Below are positions 34,392 to 43,427 of a stretch of DNA of 50,639 bases, one piece after another. The DNA lies in assembly GCA_017649705.1 (NCBI GenBank), contig JAGCGH010000022.1, forward strand, positions 1 to 50,639. The letters are read 5' to 3'. The DNA is from a bacterium (GTDB lineage: Bacteria > Auribacterota > UBA3054). The position numbers were made by a program, and so were the translations under genes. Position 1 is the first letter of the stretch, and each line of letters opens with the position of its first letter. Below the pieces are notes generated by a model, which saw only the letters and a program-made list of their open reading frames with translations, did not search any database and had not been told where the DNA came from.

Positions 34392-35360
34392 ATGTTAGTT
34401 TTAACAGGCGGAGCGGGCTTCATCGGCAGCTGCCTTTTGAAGAAACTGAACGATTGCGGAAAGACCGACATAATCGTGGTGGACAATCTGGCCAAAACGG
34501 AGAAATGGAAAAACCTTGTCGGCAAGAAATACGAGATGTACATGCACAAGCAGGAGTTTTTCATGCTTCTGGTCCAGGGGAAGCTGGACAAAGAGATCGA
34601 GGGGATCATCCATCTGGGCGCCTGCAGCAGCACCACAGAACAGAACGCCGATTACCTGATGACAAACAACCTGAACTACACCAAGACCCTGGCGCAATGG
34701 TGCCTCAAGAACGGGAAAAAGATGTGGTACGCCAGCAGCGCCGCCACCTACGGCGACGGTTCCCTGGGCTACAGCGATTCCGACGAGCTGACCCCCAGGC
34801 TCAGGCCCCTCAACATGTACGGCTACTCCAAGCAGCTTTTCGACGAATGGCTCCTGAAGCACCGTTTCCAGGACAAGCTGACGGGCTTCCGCTTCTTCAA
34901 CGTTTTCGGCCCCAACGAATACCACAAGGACAGCATGCGCTCCATGATCCTGAAGGCTTTCCCCAGGGCAAGGGACGAAAAGAAGATCTCGCTTTTCGCC
35001 TCCGACCGCCCGGACTACGCCGACGGCGAGCAGAAAAGGGATTTCGTTTACGTCAAAGACGTGGTGGAAGTGATCATGTATTTCTACAAGAATCCCTCCA
35101 TCGGCGGTATCTACAACATCGGCACTGGGAAGGCCCAGAGCTGGAACGAAGTGGCGAAAGCCATGTTCAAGGCCCTGGGAACGGAAGGCGCCATCGAATA
35201 CGTGGAGATGCCCGACATCCTGAAGGGCAAATACCAGTATTTCACGGAGGCCGACCTGACCAAGCTCAGGAAAGCCGGCTGCAAGCACCAGTTCATGTCC
35301 CTTGAGGAATCCGTGGGCGATTACGTTAAAAACTATCTTCTGAAGGAAACGTATCTGTGA
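34392..35360 (+). CDS. hldD: ADP-L-glycero-D-manno-heptose 6-epimerase
   Basis: A 322-residue short-chain dehydrogenase/epimerase that converts ADP-D-glycero- to ADP-L-glycero-mannoheptose for the LPS inner core. NAD(P)-binding LTGGAGFIGSCLL (GxxGxxG), IIHLGACSSTTE, active-site YGYSKQLFDEW (Tyr-x3-Lys), and RFFNVFGPNEYHKDSMRSM, which is the HldD/RfaD-specific block. GGAGA lies 7-10 bases before the ATG. Presence of hldD is direct evidence for heptose-containing LPS. The stop overlaps the next GTG start. Confidence 0.95.
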   Translation: MLVLTGGAGFIGSCLLKKLNDCGKTDIIVVDNLAKTEKWKNLVGKKYEMYMHKQEFFMLLVQGKLDKEIEGIIHLGACSSTTEQNADYLMTNNLNYTKTLAQWCLKNGKKMWYASSAATYGDGSLGYSDSDELTPRLRPLNMYGYSKQLFDEWLLKHRFQDKLTGFRFFNVFGPNEYHKDSMRSMILKAFPRARDEKKISLFASDRPDYADGEQKRDFVYVKDVVEVIMYFYKNPSIGGIYNIGTGKAQSWNEVAKAMFKALGTEGAIEYVEMPDILKGKYQYFTEADLTKLRKAGCKHQFMSLEESVGDYVKNYLLKETYL

Positions 35361-36226
35361 GATATTTACTTTTCGTAACTCTGATCTTCTTTTCCGCGGC
35401 TTCGGCGCTTTCCGATGAGATCCAATCTCCTTCTGAGGGCGCGGTAAGCAACAAGATCCTGGATGTCTCCAAGGATCTGGAAGCCTTCAGGAAGGCGGCA
35501 AAGACGGAAAGGAAGGAAAAGCACGTCAACCCCGCCTCCTACGACGACATTGCCGACGAGGGAATGTACTGGGGAGACTGGGACGGCTCCATCATGGGGC
35601 GCGTCATTGACAAATACAAAGTTCCCATTCCCTTCGCGAAAGTCAAAGTCCACTCCAAGGATCTGGAGACCCACGCGGACAAGGACGGCTATTTCCAGAT
35701 CGGCGGCCTGCAGGTGGGAGGCCATTATTCCCTCATCATCAGCGCCAGGGGCATGGATCCCGGCGTGGCCCGCTGGATCCCCATACCTGTGATGAAAGTC
35801 GCCAAAATAGGCGATTTCAGCATTGAGGCGGAAAAACTTTGGACCAACTTCTGGGTGGTGACGACGAATACTTTTGTCACCACGGAAACGGACGCTCTCA
35901 GCAATTCCTTCGAAAAAGTCACTACGGTCGCGGTAAGCAACTACTACGACGTGGTGGAAGGGGAGACGAACGTTTACGACTACACCCAATGGTATTTCCG
36001 CTTCCACTTGAACTATCTCGAGCGGCGCGTTCTCGAAGCCTTAGGCATCACCAACGTGCCGCTGGCCAGGAAGGAACTGGCCAGGCGCGCCATCGGCTTC
36101 GGTTCGGACGGCCGGCCGCTGGACGAGGCGGATTCGGAGGAAGAGGAAAAAGCGGAGAGCGATAAGGAAAAGGAGGATGGCGGCGACGCTTCTTCTCCTG
36201 AAAAAGAAGCAATCAAGGAAGATTAA
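35357..36226 (+). CDS. Exported protein with a carboxypeptidase-regulatory-like domain
   Basis: A 289-residue exported protein (GTG start, overlapping hldD as GTGA). Signal peptide MRYLLFVTLIFFSAASALSDE. Residues about 75-150 read GSIMGRVIDKYKVPIPFAKVKV then DKDGYFQIGGLQVGGHYSLIISARG, the beta-sandwich of CarboxypepD_reg/transthyretin-like domains. The C-terminus is Glu/Ser-rich and acidic. It precedes a sensor kinase by 12 bases. A surface or periplasmic binding role is plausible; partner unknown. Confidence 0.78.
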   Translation: MRYLLFVTLIFFSAASALSDEIQSPSEGAVSNKILDVSKDLEAFRKAAKTERKEKHVNPASYDDIADEGMYWGDWDGSIMGRVIDKYKVPIPFAKVKVHSKDLETHADKDGYFQIGGLQVGGHYSLIISARGMDPGVARWIPIPVMKVAKIGDFSIEAEKLWTNFWVVTTNTFVTTETDALSNSFEKVTTVAVSNYYDVVEGETNVYDYTQWYFRFHLNYLERRVLEALGITNVPLARKELARRAIGFGSDGRPLDEADSEEEEKAESDKEKEDGGDASSPEKEAIKED

Positions 36227-36238
36227 AAACAGGATAAA

Positions 36239-37732
36239 ATGAGCGAAAAGCGGACATTCAGACGGTTCCCCGTCCTTTCCTCGCTTCTTCTGGCGGTCTT
36301 CATCGTGGCCTGCGCCGCGGCTTATTCCTACCGCGACCACAAGCTCTTTTCAGAGTACGCCAGGGTCACGGTGATAAGGGAAGGCAACACGCTTTTGAGC
36401 GGCCTTCACAGCTGGATCAACCGGGGAAGGATCAGGAGCGTGAACCTGGTGGGGCTTACCAACGCCACCATGTATGTCTGCCGCAATTCCTCGGCCCGCA
36501 TTTATTCTTTCGTGATGCCCAATATGGAGATCTTCGACGCCGGTCCGAAGGAGCTTCCGATGCGCTACCTTGAGGAGCTGAAAGACAAGAGTTTCCCCAC
36601 CAACGGATTCAAGGCTTTCCATTTCACAAGCCAGGACAGGCGCTTCGTGCTTTTCTGCACTCCGGTCTTTCCGCTTTCCCAGAGAAGGGACCCCAACGGG
36701 ACGCTTCTTTCCAACGCGGAGAGCGCCTCCGAAGAGGCGGACAGGCAGAACGAATATCTGAGCCGGCGCCGGGGCGACATCAGGCATTTCTGCCGCATTA
36801 TGACCGGCCGCTCCTGCCATCTCGAGCTTTTGAGGATGACCAGCGACGATCTGCCCTTCGTCATCATCGGCATCCCCACCGAGACGTATTCCGCCTTCCT
36901 GAACCCCAGGAGAGTGCACGGGCTCATCTTCCTCTCGGTCTTCGCGGTGGCCACCTTCCTTCTGATCTTCTTCGTCAGCTTCGCCAGGGAAAAGCGGAGC
37001 GTGGAGCATTCGCTGGAGATAGCGGAGCGCGAGAACGAGGCGCTGCAAAACGAAAAGATCTTCAACGACCGCCTTGTGACCATAGGCCGGGCGGCGGCGG
37101 CCATAGCCCACGATTTGAGGAACCCACTCTCCTCCATCAGGGGCTTCATTGAGCTCTTCAAAAAGCACGCCGACGAAACCGGCGACGAAGTTTACGCCAA
37201 GCACACAAAAGTGATGCTTAGGGAAATCGACCGCCTCAACAACCGCATCACCGGGATCCTCAACTTCGCCAAGCCCGACACGCTTAATCTTCAGCGCTGC
37301 AAGATCAAGGATTTTCTCGACCAGCTGAGGGCCATGGAGGATACGGACGCCCGCTCAAGGGGAGTCGACCTCATAATCGACCTCGGGGACGATCTGCCAG
37401 ACGTTTATCTGGACGAGGCGGTCTTCATGCGCGCCGCGCTTAACCTCTGCGTCAACGCCTACGACGCCATGCCCTACGGCGGAGAGCTGAGGATCCGCTG
37501 CCGCCGCAGCGGGGAAAATCTCTCCGTCGCTTTCCAGGACTCCGGATCAGGCATCGACCCCGCGATCATGGACCATATTTTCGATCCTTTCATCACCTCG
37601 AAGGCCGAGGGCTCCGGGCTAGGCTTGGCCAGCGTGGAGAAGGCGGTCACGGAGCACAAGGGGACCATCACCGCCCGCAACGCCGCGGGCGGCGGAGCTA
37701 TTTTCGAAATCATTTTGCCGGGAGCGGTCTGA
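36239..37732 (+). CDS. Membrane sensor histidine kinase (NtrB/ZraS-like)
   Basis: A 497-residue kinase. Two membrane helices (about 12-32 and 224-246) bracket a periplasmic sensor region of roughly 190 residues with no recognised ligand fold. A HisKA dimerisation domain follows, with phosphoacceptor His291 in AIAHDLRNPLSSIRGF, then a HATPase with N box (LNLCVNAYDAM), G1 (FQDSGSGID), F box (IFDPFITSKAEGSGLGLASV) and G2. The form DLRNPLSSI and the SKxxGxGLGL box match kinases paired with sigma-54 activators. The cognate regulator begins 5 bases downstream. Confidence 0.92.
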   Translation: MSEKRTFRRFPVLSSLLLAVFIVACAAAYSYRDHKLFSEYARVTVIREGNTLLSGLHSWINRGRIRSVNLVGLTNATMYVCRNSSARIYSFVMPNMEIFDAGPKELPMRYLEELKDKSFPTNGFKAFHFTSQDRRFVLFCTPVFPLSQRRDPNGTLLSNAESASEEADRQNEYLSRRRGDIRHFCRIMTGRSCHLELLRMTSDDLPFVIIGIPTETYSAFLNPRRVHGLIFLSVFAVATFLLIFFVSFAREKRSVEHSLEIAERENEALQNEKIFNDRLVTIGRAAAAIAHDLRNPLSSIRGFIELFKKHADETGDEVYAKHTKVMLREIDRLNNRITGILNFAKPDTLNLQRCKIKDFLDQLRAMEDTDARSRGVDLIIDLGDDLPDVYLDEAVFMRAALNLCVNAYDAMPYGGELRIRCRRSGENLSVAFQDSGSGIDPAIMDHIFDPFITSKAEGSGLGLASVEKAVTEHKGTITARNAAGGGAIFEIILPGAV

Positions 37733-37737
37733 AATAA

Positions 37738-39078
37738 ATGATCAAGACTAAGGAAATCTGGATATTGGTGGCGGACGACGACAGAGCCCACCGCGACATG
37801 CTTCGGGCGAACCTGGAGCACGCCGGCTATTCCGTCATGGAAGTGAGCAACGGACGCGAAGCGGTCCGCTGCGTGAAGAGCCAGCACCCGGATCTTGTGC
37901 TCATGGACATGCGCATGCCTGAAATGGACGGGCTCACCGCGGTCAAGGAGATAAGAGCCTTCGACCAGAAAGTCCCCATCCTTATCATGACGGCCTTCGG
38001 AACCATCGAGAACGCCGTGCAGACCGTCAAGGCGGGCGCCTACGACTACATCCTAAAGCCCCTGGACATGAGCGTCCTTGAGAAAGCCATCAAAAGCGGG
38101 CTGGACCAGCAGGACAAAAGCGAAAGCGGCGGCGAACAGGAATCCCAAAAGGAAAGTTTCGTGGCGGAAAGCTCCGCCATGAAAGATCTGGTCTCCTTGG
38201 CCAGGAAGGTGGCAGCCAGCGAAGCTTCCGTTTTGTTAACCGGCGAGAGCGGCACGGGAAAAGAAGTTTTGGCCAATTATATCCAGAGCCTCAGCGCCCG
38301 CAGCCAAAAACCCTTTGTGAAAGTCAACTGCGCCGCTCTCCACGACCAGCTTTTGGAATCCGAGCTCTTCGGGCACGAAAAAGGCGCCTTCACGGGAGCC
38401 GTGGCCCAGAGGAAGGGCCGCTTCGAGCTGGCGGACGGCGGCACGATCTTCCTGGACGAGATAGGGGACATGGCTTTAGAGACCCAGGCGAAAATACTGC
38501 GCGTGCTGCAGCAGAAGACTTTCGAACGCCTGGGTGGCGCCCAGACCATCAAGTCGGACTGCCGCGTCATCTCCGCCACCAACAAGGACCTTAAGGAGGC
38601 CATCTCCCAGGGCAAGTTCAGGGAGGACCTTTTTTACCGTCTGAGCGTCGTGCCCATGCACATCCCGCCTTTGCGGGACCGCAAGGAAGACATCCCGCCC
38701 CTGGCGGATTTCTTCATGCGCAAGCATTCCGAAAAGAACCGGAAAAGCATGGCCAGGATCACGCCGGAAGCCCTGAGCGCCCTTATTTCCTACGACTGGC
38801 CCGGCAACGTCCGTGAGCTTTCCAACGTCATAGAGCGCGCTGTCATCCTTTCCCTGGGGGACGATCTGACCATCGAGTCCCTGCCCGCCGCCATGAGAAA
38901 TATTGAGCCTGCGGAAGGAGAGCTTACGGTCCTTGAGCAGGCGGAAAAAAATCTGATAATCGCAACTTTGAAAAAATACGGCGGCAACCGGGGGCTAGCG
39001 GCTGAAGAGCTGGGCATGTCCCGCCGCACGCTTTACAACAAACTTCATCGCTACAATATAAGCGAGGAAATGATATGA
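37738..39078 (+). CDS. Sigma-54-dependent response regulator (NtrC family)
   Basis: A 446-residue regulator. Receiver domain residues 8-120 with acidic pocket D13-D14-D15, phosphoacceptor Asp57 in LVLMDMRMPEMDG and Lys in ILKPLD. The central AAA+ domain has Walker A GESGTGKEVLA, the sigma-54 contact loop GAFTGA and Walker B GGTIFLDEIGDM. The C-terminal Fis-type helix-turn-helix reads YGGNRGLAAEELGMSRRTLYNKLHRY. Phosphorylated by the upstream kinase, it should activate sigma-54 promoters. I did not find a convincing -24/-12 site within the window. The stop overlaps the next gene by 4 bases. Confidence 0.95.
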   Translation: MIKTKEIWILVADDDRAHRDMLRANLEHAGYSVMEVSNGREAVRCVKSQHPDLVLMDMRMPEMDGLTAVKEIRAFDQKVPILIMTAFGTIENAVQTVKAGAYDYILKPLDMSVLEKAIKSGLDQQDKSESGGEQESQKESFVAESSAMKDLVSLARKVAASEASVLLTGESGTGKEVLANYIQSLSARSQKPFVKVNCAALHDQLLESELFGHEKGAFTGAVAQRKGRFELADGGTIFLDEIGDMALETQAKILRVLQQKTFERLGGAQTIKSDCRVISATNKDLKEAISQGKFREDLFYRLSVVPMHIPPLRDRKEDIPPLADFFMRKHSEKNRKSMARITPEALSALISYDWPGNVRELSNVIERAVILSLGDDLTIESLPAAMRNIEPAEGELTVLEQAEKNLIIATLKKYGGNRGLAAEELGMSRRTLYNKLHRYNISEEMI

Positions 39079-40217
39079 GACGTTTTCTGATCTTTCTGTT
39101 GTTTTTCCTTACGGCCGCCTGTGCTTTTTCCATCACGCCTTTGGAGAAGAAGCACATCGAGGAGATCGCCACCAACGTCGTGGAGGTCTCGGAGCCGACG
39201 CACTTCCCGCGGCTGGCCTTCGAGCTGGGCAAGTTCCCCTGCAATGAAAGCGTGATGGCCTTGAACCTCATGTGGGAGAAATGCCAGGAAAAGCCGAACC
39301 CCTATGTCAGCAGGACTACCAGGGAGGACATCTACAACGCGAGGGCCTATGTTCTCTACGCCCTGGCCAGGATCGGCTCCAAATACGCCCCCGGGCAGAA
39401 AATGCTCAACGAACATTTCGAGATCTCCCGCCCGCTGGGCATCGCGTTTATGCAGTCCAAGAACGCCTCCCTTATGAAATATCTCCAAAGAGGCGTCTCA
39501 AGCTTGTCCGAAAGCGCCGAACTCGTCTCCAGCGACACCGAGCTTCATTTGATGAAGAGATACATCGGCGGCTCCGAATTCATTTTGAAAAACTGTCCCG
39601 ACCTGAACGGGCAGGGCGTCCGCTTCGAGGATTACCAAAGGATATTGGAGGCCATCGCTCTCCTGGAAGTCTCCCGTTCCAAAGACGCCCTTCCGCTTTT
39701 GAAACTGCTTCTGGGGCGCGAGGAATCCCGTTACTGGGAGAAGCCGGTCTTCCGCGCCGTCTATAACCTCGATCTCACCGACGAGGAAAAATTCGAGGTT
39801 TACAAGACCGCTTACAAGGAGACCAAAAACAAGACCGCGGACAAGGCTCCCGGCAACCTGAAAGGCGAGCCGGAGTTCGACATCAGGAACATCTCCGGCG
39901 AGGCGCATCTCATCCTTCTGATGTCGCGGCTGAACATTCCCATTAAGGAAAAAGGCTCGTTTTACGAAAAATCTCTCGCGAGCAGATCCTTTTCCGCCAA
40001 GGAAGCCGTGGTGGACTCCATGATCAGGGAAGGCCTTTTCGACAAGCTCATGGTGATCTTCTCAAGCCGCAACAAGGATATGAACCTGGCGCAGTTCACC
40101 ATTTTCCGCCTTGGCTACGATTCCGCCGCGGGAGCGAAGGACCTCCTCATCAAAGTCTCGAAACTGGAAAACAAGACGCTCTCCGACCTGGCCAAAGAAG
40201 CGCTTCTCATCAAATGA
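39075..40217 (+). CDS. Exported alpha-helical protein of unknown function
   Basis: A 380-residue protein with a signal peptide (MRRFLIFLLFFLTAACAFS); a Cys at the cleavage region hints at a lipoprotein but the lipobox is imperfect. The rest is helix-rich with repeated leucine-spaced segments (LEAIALLEVSRSKDALPLLKLLL), compatible with HEAT/armadillo-like repeats. No enzyme motif. Coupled by ATGA overlap to the response regulator upstream and to nth downstream. A role in the signalling module is inferred from position only. Confidence 0.7.
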   Translation: MRRFLIFLLFFLTAACAFSITPLEKKHIEEIATNVVEVSEPTHFPRLAFELGKFPCNESVMALNLMWEKCQEKPNPYVSRTTREDIYNARAYVLYALARIGSKYAPGQKMLNEHFEISRPLGIAFMQSKNASLMKYLQRGVSSLSESAELVSSDTELHLMKRYIGGSEFILKNCPDLNGQGVRFEDYQRILEAIALLEVSRSKDALPLLKLLLGREESRYWEKPVFRAVYNLDLTDEEKFEVYKTAYKETKNKTADKAPGNLKGEPEFDIRNISGEAHLILLMSRLNIPIKEKGSFYEKSLASRSFSAKEAVVDSMIREGLFDKLMVIFSSRNKDMNLAQFTIFRLGYDSAAGAKDLLIKVSKLENKTLSDLAKEALLIK

Positions 40218-40846
40218 CGCCGAAGGAAAGAAAAAGCATGATCATCCTGGCGCTGGGGAAGTTTTATCCCACGGCCGGCTGCTCCCTCAGGCACAGGTCC
40301 GTCTGGCAGCTTTTGTGCGCCACCATCCTTTCCGCCCAGTGCACCGACGAGCGAGTCAACCTTACGACTCCCGCTTTGTTCAAGGCTTATCCTACGCCAA
40401 AAGACCTGGGCGAAGCCAAACAGGAAGACGTCGAAAAGCTGATCCGCTCCTGCGGCTTTTATAAGAACAAAGCCAAAAGCATAATCGCCGCCTCGAAAAT
40501 GATCGCGGAAACATTCAGAGGGCGCGTACCGAAGACCATGGAAGAATTGACATCGCTCCCGGGCGTGGCCAGGAAGACCGCCAACGTCGTCTTGGGCACG
40601 GGTTACGGCATCAACGACGGCATAGTAGTCGACACGCACGTCACTAGGCTTTCAAACCGCCTTGGCCTCAGCAAAAACACCGAGCCGGAAAAGATAGAAA
40701 AAGATTTGATGCGCATAGTCCCGAGGGAAGAATGGACAGACTTCAGCCACCAGCTTATCGCGCACGGCCGCACTATCTGCCAGGCCCGCGCTCCCAAATG
40801 CGCCGAATGTCCGCTCAAATTCCTTTGCCACCAAAAGGGCGCGTAG
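40214..40846 (+). CDS. nth: Endonuclease III (DNA glycosylase/AP lyase)
   Basis: A 210-residue base-excision repair enzyme removing oxidised pyrimidines. Helix-hairpin-helix LPGVARKTANVVL with catalytic Lys121, then IVVDTHVTRLSNRLGL with catalytic Asp140. The C-terminal Cys-x6-Cys-x2-Cys-x5-Cys (CQARAPKCAECPLKFLC) binds the [4Fe-4S] cluster. Length matches E. coli Nth (211). ATGA overlap with the preceding gene; last gene of the long plus-strand run that starts at clpP. Confidence 0.97.
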   Translation: MTPKERKSMIILALGKFYPTAGCSLRHRSVWQLLCATILSAQCTDERVNLTTPALFKAYPTPKDLGEAKQEDVEKLIRSCGFYKNKAKSIIAASKMIAETFRGRVPKTMEELTSLPGVARKTANVVLGTGYGINDGIVVDTHVTRLSNRLGLSKNTEPEKIEKDLMRIVPREEWTDFSHQLIAHGRTICQARAPKCAECPLKFLCHQKGA

Positions 40847-40880
40847 TGGATGACCTTGTAAAATTTTAGGAGAAAAAATA

Positions 40881-43313
40881 ATGAAAAATTACCTTCTTAT
40901 CGCTATCGCCATGATTTTCTTTATGGCTGGAGCGGTATTAGCCGACACTGTTACGCAGGAAGTCGTGAATGTCCAAAAATATGTCAAGGGTTCGACTACG
41001 CTTAAACTGAGCGGAACGTTGAGCGAAGCAGCCTTAAAAGCACTTGCCGAAGAGAAAAGCAGCGTCTCGATCTGCAACAATCTCGGCAGTTGCCTTTCTT
41101 CCCCTACGCTGATTCCAGAAAGCAAGAAAGGCTACGGGACAAAGAATGGCGGTCAGAAGATCTCTATCAAATCGAAAAAAGGAAAATTCAGTTGGACTGA
41201 AAAGGATGTTACAAAGAATTTTGCTTTTGTTATAGGGACTGAAACATGTAAGCTCGACAAAGCCACTTTGAAATCCTCCGGAACGATAGACACGAAAGAT
41301 ATCGATAATTTCAAGACACAAAAGGCAACGGTCTTGGACTTGCTGTCCAACGAAAAAGGCCCGGGAAGTGTTGCCGCTTACACCTTCACTCCCGAGCTGA
41401 ATGGCAAAAACTTTAAGCACGCGAATAAAGGTACAGATTTTCAAATTAAATTTTCCGCCAATTCCAAGGGCAAGGCGACGGCGACATTCAAACTTCTTCC
41501 CGACGCCGCTTCTCCTGCGTTCACAGGAGAATCCCCTGTAGATCCTCCTCCGGCAGTAACAAACAGATTGTACATGGTCATTGATCTTTCAGGAGGCCCA
41601 AGTGCCGAAAGCTATCCGATAAGCTATCTCAATGAAGTTCCTGAAGGAGGCTGGACGGAGGAATACAAGACCACAAAGATGGTGTTGAGCAAGATCGAGG
41701 CCGGGAAATTCACCATGGGCAGCCCCGAGAACGAACTGGAAAGAGACGATGACGAAGTCCAGCACGAAGTGACCTTGACCAAGCCTTTCTTTGCAGGTGT
41801 GTTTGAAGTCACCCAAAAGCAATATGAACTAGTAACAGGAAACGATCCGTCACAATATAAAGGCGACGCACGCCCTGTAGAATGCGTTTCATACAATAAG
41901 ATCCGCGGAAAGGATAAAGGCGCTGGTTGGCCGGACAACAATGAAGTCGACGAGGAATCTTTCTTCGGAATTTTGCGTGCTAAGACCGGCTTGGAATTTG
42001 ATCTTCCCACGGAAGCCCAGTGGGAGTTCGCCTGCAGGGCGGGCACGACCACCGCTTTGAACAGCGGGAAGAATCTGTCAGACAAGTCTGAATGCGATGA
42101 AATGGCGGAAGTAGGCCGCTACTATTCCAACCAAAATGACGGCAAAGGTGGATACACAAATGCTCACACCACCGTCGGTTCGTATCTTCCCAACGCTTGG
42201 GGGTTGTATGATATGCACGGAAACATAAGGGAATGGTGTCTGGATTGGAAAGCCTCATACGACGGAGATGCCACTGATCCGAAGGGCGGAGAAGGACATT
42301 CCCGTGTTATCCGGAGCGGGTTCTGGTGCATCCACGCCAGCTGCTGTCGCTCTGCTTTCCGCTTCCTCCAAACCCCCGGCTTCGCCGACTTCTCCAACGG
42401 CTTCCGCGTTTTCTTGACAGGTTCAAATGAGCCGACGCCAGATCCCGAGAAATATATGGTCGTAGATCTTTCTGGTGGGACCAACGCAGCTAGCTTTGCG
42501 ATAAGCTATCTCGATGGAGTTCCAGAAGGCGGCTGGACGGAAGAATACAAGACCACAAAGATGGTTCTGCGCGAAATTAAAGCTGGCAAATTCACCATGG
42601 GCAGCCCCGAGAATGAACTGGGAAGATACGATGACGAAGTTCAGCACGAAGTGACTTTGACTAAGCCTTTCTTCGCGGGCGTGTTTGAAGTTACGCAAAA
42701 ACAATATGAACTGATAATGGGAAACAATCCGGCGTATTATCAGGGAGATGCACGCCCTGTGGAATACGTTTCATACGATATGATCCGCGGAAGCGAAAAG
42801 GGTTCCGGCTGGCCCGCAAACAGCGATGTTGACGAGACCTCTTTCCTGGGCGTTCTGCGCGCCAAGACCAATCAGGCTTTCGATCTGCCCACGGAAGCGC
42901 AGTGGGAGTTTGCCTGCAGAGCAGGCACGACCACAGCGCTTAACAGCGGCAAGAATTTGAGTGGTACGATTAGCTGTGCGAACTTGGCTGAGGTCGGCCG
43001 CTGTTATGGCAATATGAATGACGGAAAGGGCGGATATAATGAGCACACTACCGTCGGTTCGTATCTTCCCAACGCCTGGGGTCTCTATGATATGCACGGA
43101 AACGTGTTGGAGTGGTGCCTGGACTGGTATCAATATAGTCTGGGCAGCGATCCGGCCACCGACCCGAAGGGCGATACTGAAGGTATTTACCGTGTGCTTC
43201 GGAGCGGGGGCTGGAACTTCAACGCCAGCGATTGCCGCTCCGCTGACCGTGGCGACGTCACTCCCGGCGACGTCTACAACTTTGGCGGGTTTCGTGTTTT
43301 CCTGGTTCAATAA
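40881..43313 (+). CDS. Exported protein with two tandem formylglycine-enzyme-like (FGE-sulfatase) domains
   Basis: An 810-residue exported protein. Signal peptide MKNYLLIAIAMIFFMAGAVLA; residues about 22-225 are a Lys/Ser/Thr-rich beta region of unknown fold; then two FGE-sulfatase (SUMF1-like) modules starting at about residues 232 and 526. Each has KFTMGSPENELxR, FEVTQKQYEL, DLPTEAQWEFACRAGT, GLYDMHGN and an SGxW-C-R ending. Only the second of the two catalytic Cys of true formylglycine-generating enzymes is present (Cys489 and Cys785; Ile484 and Phe780 replace the first), so sulfatase activation is doubtful; a binding role is likely. AGGAG lies 8 bases upstream. Base composition is more AT-rich than neighbours. 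Terminator downstream. Confidence 0.85.
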   Translation: MKNYLLIAIAMIFFMAGAVLADTVTQEVVNVQKYVKGSTTLKLSGTLSEAALKALAEEKSSVSICNNLGSCLSSPTLIPESKKGYGTKNGGQKISIKSKKGKFSWTEKDVTKNFAFVIGTETCKLDKATLKSSGTIDTKDIDNFKTQKATVLDLLSNEKGPGSVAAYTFTPELNGKNFKHANKGTDFQIKFSANSKGKATATFKLLPDAASPAFTGESPVDPPPAVTNRLYMVIDLSGGPSAESYPISYLNEVPEGGWTEEYKTTKMVLSKIEAGKFTMGSPENELERDDDEVQHEVTLTKPFFAGVFEVTQKQYELVTGNDPSQYKGDARPVECVSYNKIRGKDKGAGWPDNNEVDEESFFGILRAKTGLEFDLPTEAQWEFACRAGTTTALNSGKNLSDKSECDEMAEVGRYYSNQNDGKGGYTNAHTTVGSYLPNAWGLYDMHGNIREWCLDWKASYDGDATDPKGGEGHSRVIRSGFWCIHASCCRSAFRFLQTPGFADFSNGFRVFLTGSNEPTPDPEKYMVVDLSGGTNAASFAISYLDGVPEGGWTEEYKTTKMVLREIKAGKFTMGSPENELGRYDDEVQHEVTLTKPFFAGVFEVTQKQYELIMGNNPAYYQGDARPVEYVSYDMIRGSEKGSGWPANSDVDETSFLGVLRAKTNQAFDLPTEAQWEFACRAGTTTALNSGKNLSGTISCANLAEVGRCYGNMNDGKGGYNEHTTVGSYLPNAWGLYDMHGNVLEWCLDWYQYSLGSDPATDPKGDTEGIYRVLRSGGWNFNASDCRSADRGDVTPGDVYNFGGFRVFLVQ
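41574..43310 (+). repeat. Intragenic tandem duplication of an FGE-like module
   Basis: Two copies in direct orientation, beginning at 41574 and 42456 (period 882 bases, 294 codons). Both start with a Met-Val-(Ile/Val)-Asp-Leu-Ser-Gly-Gly segment and keep GGWTEEYKTTKMVL nearly unchanged, while the middle and end have diverged. This indicates an old duplication rather than an assembly error. Confidence 0.9.
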
Positions 43314-43375
43314 AAAAAGATACTTGCTTTCAGCCGCTGCGCGGAACGGAAATAATCCATCCTTTTAGTTGTTAA

Positions 43376-43415
43376 GCAAAAAGCAAGCGCGCCATTTGGC
43401 GCGCTTGCTTTTTGC
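43376..43415. terminator. Strong hairpin terminator between convergent genes
   Basis: Perfect 18-bp stem (43376-43393 with 43398-43415) and 4-base loop. The outer stem pairs AAAAA with TTTTT, so it works as a terminator from either strand: T-tail for the FGE-like gene on plus and for the acyltransferase on minus. Confidence 0.92.
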
Positions 43416-43427
43416 CTCACGGATTTC

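Noticed and set aside
41574..43310. Assembly duplication in the FGE-like gene
   Set aside because: The two modules differ at many positions across their length, so the tandem copies are real and diverged.
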